A DNA stretch of 64,000 nt from Mesoterricola sediminis (GTDB taxonomy: Bacteria; Acidobacteriota; Holophagae; Holophagales; Holophagaceae). The notes beneath the pieces are model-generated. The model saw only the letters and a list, made by a program, of their open reading frames with translations. It did not search any database and had not been told where the DNA came from. The translations under genes were made by a program, and so were the position numbers. Below are positions 60,009-64,000 of this stretch, one piece after another (positions within the stretch are counted from its first letter, which is position 1; each line of letters starts with the position of its first letter). The stretch is taken from assembly GCF_030295425.1 (NCBI RefSeq), contig NZ_AP027081.1, forward strand, positions 1,178,001-1,242,000. Direction: 5' to 3'.

Positions 60009-61466
60009 TCAGCCGACGGGGTGGATCACCGTCAGCCAGGGCATGCCGATGGCCATGAGGGCGGCGATGAAGATCAGGCCGAAGACCAGGCCCAGGGACC
60101 AGAAGGCCCTGCGGCTGATGAAGCCGCCCGCGTAGTAGACCGGGGCGGGGCCCGTGGCGTAGGGCGTGATGACGCCCATGATGCCCAGGGAGAAGACCAG
60201 CAGCATGGCGAAGGCGCGCACCGGCATGTTGGGGATCGCGATACCGGTGGCGAGCACGACCGGGAGCACGGCGGCGGTATGGGCCGCGAGGCTCGCGAAG
60301 AAGTAGTGGACGAAGAAGAAGAAGGCGACGAGGACGGCCATGACCGTCAGGGGCGCGTAGCCCATGAGGTGGCTGGACACGTACTTGGCGACCCAGGTCA
60401 CGAAGCCCACCTTGTTGAGGCCGTCGGCCAGCGCCACGAGGGTGGCGAACCAGACCAGGACGTTCCAGGCGCCCTTGCTGCCCAGGATGTCGTCCCACTC
60501 CACCACCTTGAAGATGATCATGCCCGCGATGACCACGAGCACGACGCCGGTGGCGTCGATGAAGTTGGTGCCGAGGAAGGGGAGGCGGATGTTCTTGTTG
60601 GAGCCCACGATCCACAGCAGCACGGCCAGGACCACCAGGGCGGCCATGACGATCTCCTGGATCTTCATGGGGCCCATCTTGCGGATCTCCTCGCCGGCCC
60701 AGGCGGGCACTTCCTCGGAGGCCTTGATCTCGGGGGGATAGATCCAGTAGACGAGGAGGGGGAGCAGCGCGAGCAGGGGCAGGGCCACCGGGAGGAAGCC
60801 CAGGAACCACTGGGTCCAGGTGATGTCCAGCTTCGCGGTCTGCTTCACGATCGCCAGGGCCGCGGCGTTGGGGGCCAGGGACGTGACGAACATGGAGGAG
60901 GTGATGCACGTGGTGGCGAAGGCCACCCACATGATGTACGAACCGATCTTCCGGGCCGTGGGGCCGGGGGCGGAGCCGTACAGGTCGGGGATGTTGCGGA
61001 TGACCGGGAAGATCGTGCCGCCGCTGCGGGCGGTGTTGCTGGGGGTGCCGGGGGCCAGCACCAGGTCGGCCAGCATGACGGCGTAGCCCAGGCCCAGGGT
61101 GCGGCGGCCCAGGAGCTTCACCAGCTGCAGGGCGATGCGCCTGCCGAGGCCGCTCTTGGCGTAGCCGATGGAGAAGACGAAGGCTCCGAAGATCAGCCAC
61201 ACGGTGCGGTCGGAAAAGCCCGCCAGGGCCCAGCTGATCGACTTGGAGGGATCCGGATCCACGTAGCGCAGGCACCCGGCGACGGCGATGCCGATCATGC
61301 CGATGGCCGCGGCGGGGATGGGCTCGAGGATCAGCGCCAGGATGACGCCGGCGAACACCGCGAAGTAGTGCCAGGCCGCGGGCGTCAGGCCGGCGGGCGT
61401 GGGGATGAGGGCGAGCAGGAGCCACAGCAGCAGTGGTCCCGCGATCTTCCAAGCGTTGCCTTTCAT
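60009..61466 (-). CDS. DASS-family dicarboxylate transporter (TtdT/CitT-like)
   Basis: A 485-residue permease with about 12 segments. The family motif APGTPSNTARSGGTIFPVIRNI is characteristic of the CitT/TtdT/SodiT1 branch, which exchanges tartrate, citrate, oxoglutarate or succinate. Also visible are WLIFGAFVFSIGYAKSGLGRRIA at the start and GVITPYATGPAPVYYAGGFI near the end. It is third in an operon after leuC and leuD homologues, 31 bp from leuD with an AGGAGG site. This suggests that it brings in the acid acted on by the hydro-lyase encoded upstream. The longer frame lacks a ribosome-binding site. Confidence 0.9.
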   Translation of the reverse strand: MKGNAWKIAGPLLLWLLLALIPTPAGLTPAAWHYFAVFAGVILALILEPIPAAAIGMIGIAVAGCLRYVDPDPSKSISWALAGFSDRTVWLIFGAFVFSIGYAKSGLGRRIALQLVKLLGRRTLGLGYAVMLADLVLAPGTPSNTARSGGTIFPVIRNIPDLYGSAPGPTARKIGSYIMWVAFATTCITSSMFVTSLAPNAAALAIVKQTAKLDITWTQWFLGFLPVALPLLALLPLLVYWIYPPEIKASEEVPAWAGEEIRKMGPMKIQEIVMAALVVLAVLLWIVGSNKNIRLPFLGTNFIDATGVVLVVIAGMIIFKVVEWDDILGSKGAWNVLVWFATLVALADGLNKVGFVTWVAKYVSSHLMGYAPLTVMAVLVAFFFFVHYFFASLAAHTAAVLPVVLATGIAIPNMPVRAFAMLLVFSLGIMGVITPYATGPAPVYYAGGFISRRAFWSLGLVFGLIFIAALMAIGMPWLTVIHPVG

Positions 61467-61497
61467 GGTGCCTCCTTGGGGCGGATGGATTCGGGCC

Positions 61498-62106
61498 TCA
61501 GGCCAACCAGGGATTCGCCTGGTGATGGGCCTTCTCGAAGGACTGGATGGCGTTGGCTTCTTCAAGTGTAGCCGCAATCGCGTCGTGGCCCCGGAGGAGG
61601 GCCTCCTTCCTCCGGGCGTCCAGCGCGAATGCGACGCAGGTTCCATCGTCCCCGAGGAGGGTCTGGGCGGGGAGGTCGATGGTCAGGCGGTTGTGGGCGG
61701 GGTCCTCCGCCAGGCGCAGGAGGACGGCGAGGTCGTCCGGGGGCAGGCCGAGGGCGAGGATGCCGTTGTTCAGGCAGTTGTCGAAGAAGATGCCGCCGAA
61801 CGTCGTGCCCAGGATGGCGCGGATCCCCAGCTGGCGGAGCCCCCATACGGCGTGCTCGCGGCTGGAGCCGCATCCGAAGTTGGGCCCCGTCACGAGGATG
61901 CTGGCCCCGCGCCAGGGTCCGCGATTGAGGATGAAGTCGGGCCGGGGCGAGCCGTCCCCGGCGAAGCGTAGGAAGTGGAAGACGCCGTCGCGGAGGCCCT
62001 CCCGGTCGATGCCCTTGAGGAACTGCTTGGGCATGATGACGTCGGTGTCGACGTTGGCCGCGGGAAGGGGGGCGGCGATGCCGGTGAGGCGGATGAGGGG
62101 TTCCAT
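61498..62106 (-). CDS. leuD: LeuD-family hydro-lyase small subunit
   Basis: A 202-residue aconitase-domain-4 protein: VDTDVIMPKQFLKGIDREGL near the N-terminus, then ILVTGPNFGCGSSREHAVWGLRQLGIRAILG and IFFDNCLNNGIL, all standard in LeuD. With LeuC it isomerises 2- to 3-isopropylmalate, but closely related LeuCD pairs hydrate maleate, citraconate or similar acids. It starts 2 bp after the leuC stop codon. A dicarboxylate transporter follows, and no leuA or leuB is visible. I therefore treat the gene symbol as family-level and the leucine role as uncertain. Confidence 0.88.
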   Translation of the reverse strand: MEPLIRLTGIAAPLPAANVDTDVIMPKQFLKGIDREGLRDGVFHFLRFAGDGSPRPDFILNRGPWRGASILVTGPNFGCGSSREHAVWGLRQLGIRAILGTTFGGIFFDNCLNNGILALGLPPDDLAVLLRLAEDPAHNRLTIDLPAQTLLGDDGTCVAFALDARRKEALLRGHDAIAATLEEANAIQSFEKAHHQANPWLA

Positions 62107-62108
62107 GC

Positions 62109-63521
62109 TCAGGCCTCCAGGGCGCGGACGTCGCAGATGCGGCCGGCCACGGCTGCCGCCGCCACCATGGCGGGGCTCATGAGGTGGGTGCGGGCGCCGG
62201 GTCCCTGGCGCCCCTCGAAATTGCGGTTGGTGCTGGAGGCGCAGCGGTCCCCGGGACCGAGGACATCGTCGTTCATGGCCAGGCACATGGAACAGCCGGA
62301 CTGGCGCCATGAAAAGCCCGCCGCCCGGAAGATATCCGCCAGCCCTTCCGCCTCGGCCTGGGCCCGGACCCGGGTGGAGCCCGGCACCACGATGGCCTGG
62401 ACGCCCGGGGCCACCCGGCGCCCCCGCAGGACCTGGGCGGCGGAGCGCAGGTCCTCGATGCGCGCGTTGGTGCAGGAGCCGATGAAGGCGTGGGACACCG
62501 GGATGGCGGCCAGCGGCGTGCCGGGGGCCAGGCCCATGTAGGCCAGGGCCCGCTCCATGCCCCGCCGCTTCACGGGATCCGGTTCCGTGGCGGGATCGGG
62601 GACGGCCCCGTCCACGGCCTCCGCCTGGTCCGGGCTCGTGCCCCAGGTGACCAGGGGGACGAGGGTAGAGACGTCCAGGCGGGCCTCCCGGTCGAAGGGG
62701 GCGTCCGGGTCCGACCGCAGGCCCAGCCAGGCTTCCGCCGCCGCCTCCCACAGGGCGCCCGTGGGCGCGCCGGGACGGCCCCGCAGGTAGTCCAGCACCT
62801 GGGCGTCCGGGGCCACCAGGGCGCCCCGCGCCCCGGCCTCCACGATCATGTTGCAGAGGGTCATGCGCCCTTCCACGCTCATGGCCTCCACGGCCGGGCC
62901 CTGGAACTCCACCGCCGCGCCCGTGGCCCCGTCCGCGCCGATGGCCCGGACGACGCCCATGATGATGTCCTTGGGCGTCACCCCGGGCCCCGGAACCCCG
63001 TCGAGGACGATGCGGAGGGTCCTCAGCCGCCGGTAGGGCAGGGTCTGGGTCGCCAGGTAGTGCTCGATGTCGGAGGTCCCGATCCCGTAGCCGAGGGCCC
63101 CCAGGGCGCCGTACGTGGTGGTGTGGCTGTCGCCCGCGGCCACCACCATGCCGGGCAGGACCCGGCCCTGCTCCGCCATCACCACGTGCTCGATGCCCTG
63201 GTCCGGGCTCATCTGGTCGAAGAGCTCGATGCCGAAGTCGGCGGCGTTCCGTGCGAAATAGGAGGTCTGGAGGGCGGCCCCGGCGTCGGCCATCTCCGGC
63301 ACCCGCGCCGGGGCCGTGGGGTTGACGTGGTCCACCACCATCAGGGCGGAGGAGGGCGACCACACCTTCCGTCCCGCCTCCCGGAGGCCGCTGAAGGCCT
63401 GGGGACTCGTGTACTCGTTGAGGACGGTGCGGTCGACGTAGAGCAGCACGAGGCCGTCGTCGTCGAGAGCGCGCACCGTGTGCGAATCGACGAGCTTGTC
63501 GTAGAGGGTCCTGGGGGTCAT
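62109..63521 (-). CDS. leuC: LeuC-family hydro-lyase large subunit
   Basis: A 470-residue aconitase-superfamily protein. The [4Fe-4S] cysteines are in FIGSCTNARIEDLRSA and SGCSMCLAMNDD; the AGDSHTTTYGALGALGYGIGTSDIEH and STNRNFEGRQGPGARTHLMSPAMVAAAA stretches are typical of LeuC. The length equals that of E. coli LeuC. It is first in an operon with leuD and a dicarboxylate transporter, divergent from a LysR regulator across a perfect inverted repeat. Leucine synthesis or a catabolic hydratase (for example maleate or citraconate hydratase, which are LeuCD homologues) are both possible; the context favours catabolism. Confidence 0.9.
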   Translation of the reverse strand: MTPRTLYDKLVDSHTVRALDDDGLVLLYVDRTVLNEYTSPQAFSGLREAGRKVWSPSSALMVVDHVNPTAPARVPEMADAGAALQTSYFARNAADFGIELFDQMSPDQGIEHVVMAEQGRVLPGMVVAAGDSHTTTYGALGALGYGIGTSDIEHYLATQTLPYRRLRTLRIVLDGVPGPGVTPKDIIMGVVRAIGADGATGAAVEFQGPAVEAMSVEGRMTLCNMIVEAGARGALVAPDAQVLDYLRGRPGAPTGALWEAAAEAWLGLRSDPDAPFDREARLDVSTLVPLVTWGTSPDQAEAVDGAVPDPATEPDPVKRRGMERALAYMGLAPGTPLAAIPVSHAFIGSCTNARIEDLRSAAQVLRGRRVAPGVQAIVVPGSTRVRAQAEAEGLADIFRAAGFSWRQSGCSMCLAMNDDVLGPGDRCASSTNRNFEGRQGPGARTHLMSPAMVAAAAVAGRICDVRALEA

Positions 63522-63585
63522 GGCGGGCCTTTCGGGAGCGTCGGTCGATCCAGTATCCTGGCCCAGGCCCGGCCCGGGCCAATGC

Positions 63586-63613
63586 GGATTCCGCATGGCG
63601 GCATGCGGAATCC
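63586..63613. promoter_or_regulatory. LysR operator candidate between leuC and lysR
   Basis: A perfect inverted repeat with 12-bp arms (GGATTCCGCATG and CATGCGGAATCC) and a 4-bp spacer. It lies in the 132-bp gap between the divergent leuC and lysR starts, about 65 bp before leuC and 40 bp before lysR, where LysR proteins bind to control both. Confidence 0.7.
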
Positions 63614-63653
63614 ACATGGAAGCCGACGTTTTAACACCCATTTCGGATCCCCC

Positions 63654-64000
63654 ATGGAATTCACCTGGCTCGACGATTTCCTCGCCCTGGCGGAAACGGG
63701 CCACTTCTCCCGGGCCGCCGAGCGCAGGAACCTCACCCAGCCGGCCTTCAGCCGACGGATCCAGGCGCTGGAGGACTGGGTGGGCGCGCCCCTCTTCCAT
63801 CGGGATGCGCGCCCCGTGGCCCTCACGGAGGCCGGGGAGCGCTTCCGGCCCGCCGCGGAGGAGGCGCTGGGCGCCCTGGCCCGGGGGCGGACCGAGGCCC
63901 GGGAGGCGGGGGGCGCCGCCGCGGCCACCCTCCGCTTCGCCGCCACCCACGCCCTGAGCCTCACCTTCCTGCCGGCCTGGCTTCACACCCTCGAGGCCGA
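63654..64000 (+). CDS. LysR family transcriptional regulator (cut by window end)
   Basis: The first 115 residues are visible. The HTH is MEFTWLDDFLALAETGHFSRAAERRNLTQPAFSRRIQALEDWVGAPLFHR, and the effector domain begins at about residue 90 (TLRFAATHALSLTFLPAWL). It is divergent from the leuC-leuD-transporter operon with a 12-4-12 inverted repeat between them, so it probably regulates that operon in response to its acid substrate. The 3' part lies outside the window. Confidence 0.93.
   Translation, partial: MEFTWLDDFLALAETGHFSRAAERRNLTQPAFSRRIQALEDWVGAPLFHRDARPVALTEAGERFRPAAEEALGALARGRTEAREAGGAAAATLRFAATHALSLTFLPAWLHTLEA

Noticed and set aside
57031-61452. A single 1473-residue protein spanning the M28 peptidase and upstream genes
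   Set aside because: The upstream part is out of frame with two well-defined genes (PilZ protein and transporter); the M28 protein has its own signal peptide at 58638.
1-64000. tRNA or rRNA genes
   Set aside because: No stretch with the conserved T-loop/anticodon arrangement or rRNA core sequences was noticed; a covariance-model scan would be needed to be certain.

Overview
The window is very G+C-rich with densely packed genes and no rRNA or tRNA gene that I can see. It looks like a Gram-negative bacterium of the Acidobacteriota, most likely the Holophagae (Geothrix/Holophaga/Mesoterricola-like). The reasons are an acidobacterial-style TonB-dependent receptor with an N-terminal carboxypeptidase-like domain and no SusD partner, a [FeFe]-hydrogenase/Rex/HydS locus typical of an anaerobe, and a gallate-type decarboxylase, which suits a group known for anaerobic use of trihydroxybenzoates. 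The taxonomy is inference.

Layout. 0-4.9 kb: a LysR regulator bracketed by a 44-bp inverted repeat, divergent from an MFS-porin-alpha/beta-hydrolase run. 4.8-9.1 kb: a DEAD/DEAH helicase and a membrane-linked MutS-like ATPase. 9.2-14.9 kb: rex, two thioredoxin-fold [2Fe-2S] proteins, a sensory group-C [FeFe]-hydrogenase (HydS-like), a SpoIIE-type phosphatase and a group-B-like [FeFe]-hydrogenase, all on the minus strand. 15-19.7 kb: a secreted hydrolase, a U32 (RlhA-like) protein and a BaiN/YhiN flavoprotein. 19.7-21.5 kb: a degenerate accessory patch with small ORFs, a broken IS5/IS427-group transposase, a truncated GxxExxY gene between inverted repeats, and a palindromic repeat. 21.5-26.7 kb: a TetR-controlled HlyD/ABC/MFS efflux set. 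26.9-39.8 kb: dps, hemY and an aromatic-acid decarboxylation region (ubiX, SLC13 transporter, LysR, bsdCD, ribBA, ribD, lpdC-like). 38.4-53.9 kb: a saccharide locus (GPH symporter, LacI, TonB receptor, PF10091/GH144-like lipoprotein, an unassigned 1032-residue secreted protein, GH94 phosphorylase, GH1 beta-glucosidase). 54.2-64 kb: dctA, an Rpn-type nuclease, an M28 peptidase, a PilZ/pseudo-receiver protein, and a DASS transporter-leuD-leuC operon divergent from a LysR gene cut by the window edge.

How the parts work together. The hydrogenase locus joins an NADH/NAD+ sensing repressor (Rex) to a catalytic hydrogenase and to a sensory hydrogenase plus phosphatase, so H2 and redox state could both feed into control. 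The aromatic region supplies prenyl-FMN (UbiX), two UbiD-family decarboxylases that use it, an importer, and FMN-precursor genes (ribBA, ribD) between the two decarboxylases. The saccharide locus reads as a beta-1,2-glucan pathway: outer-membrane uptake, extracytoplasmic cleavage, symport, intracellular phosphorolysis and hydrolysis, under LacI control. At least four different palindromic repeat elements occupy intergenic gaps.
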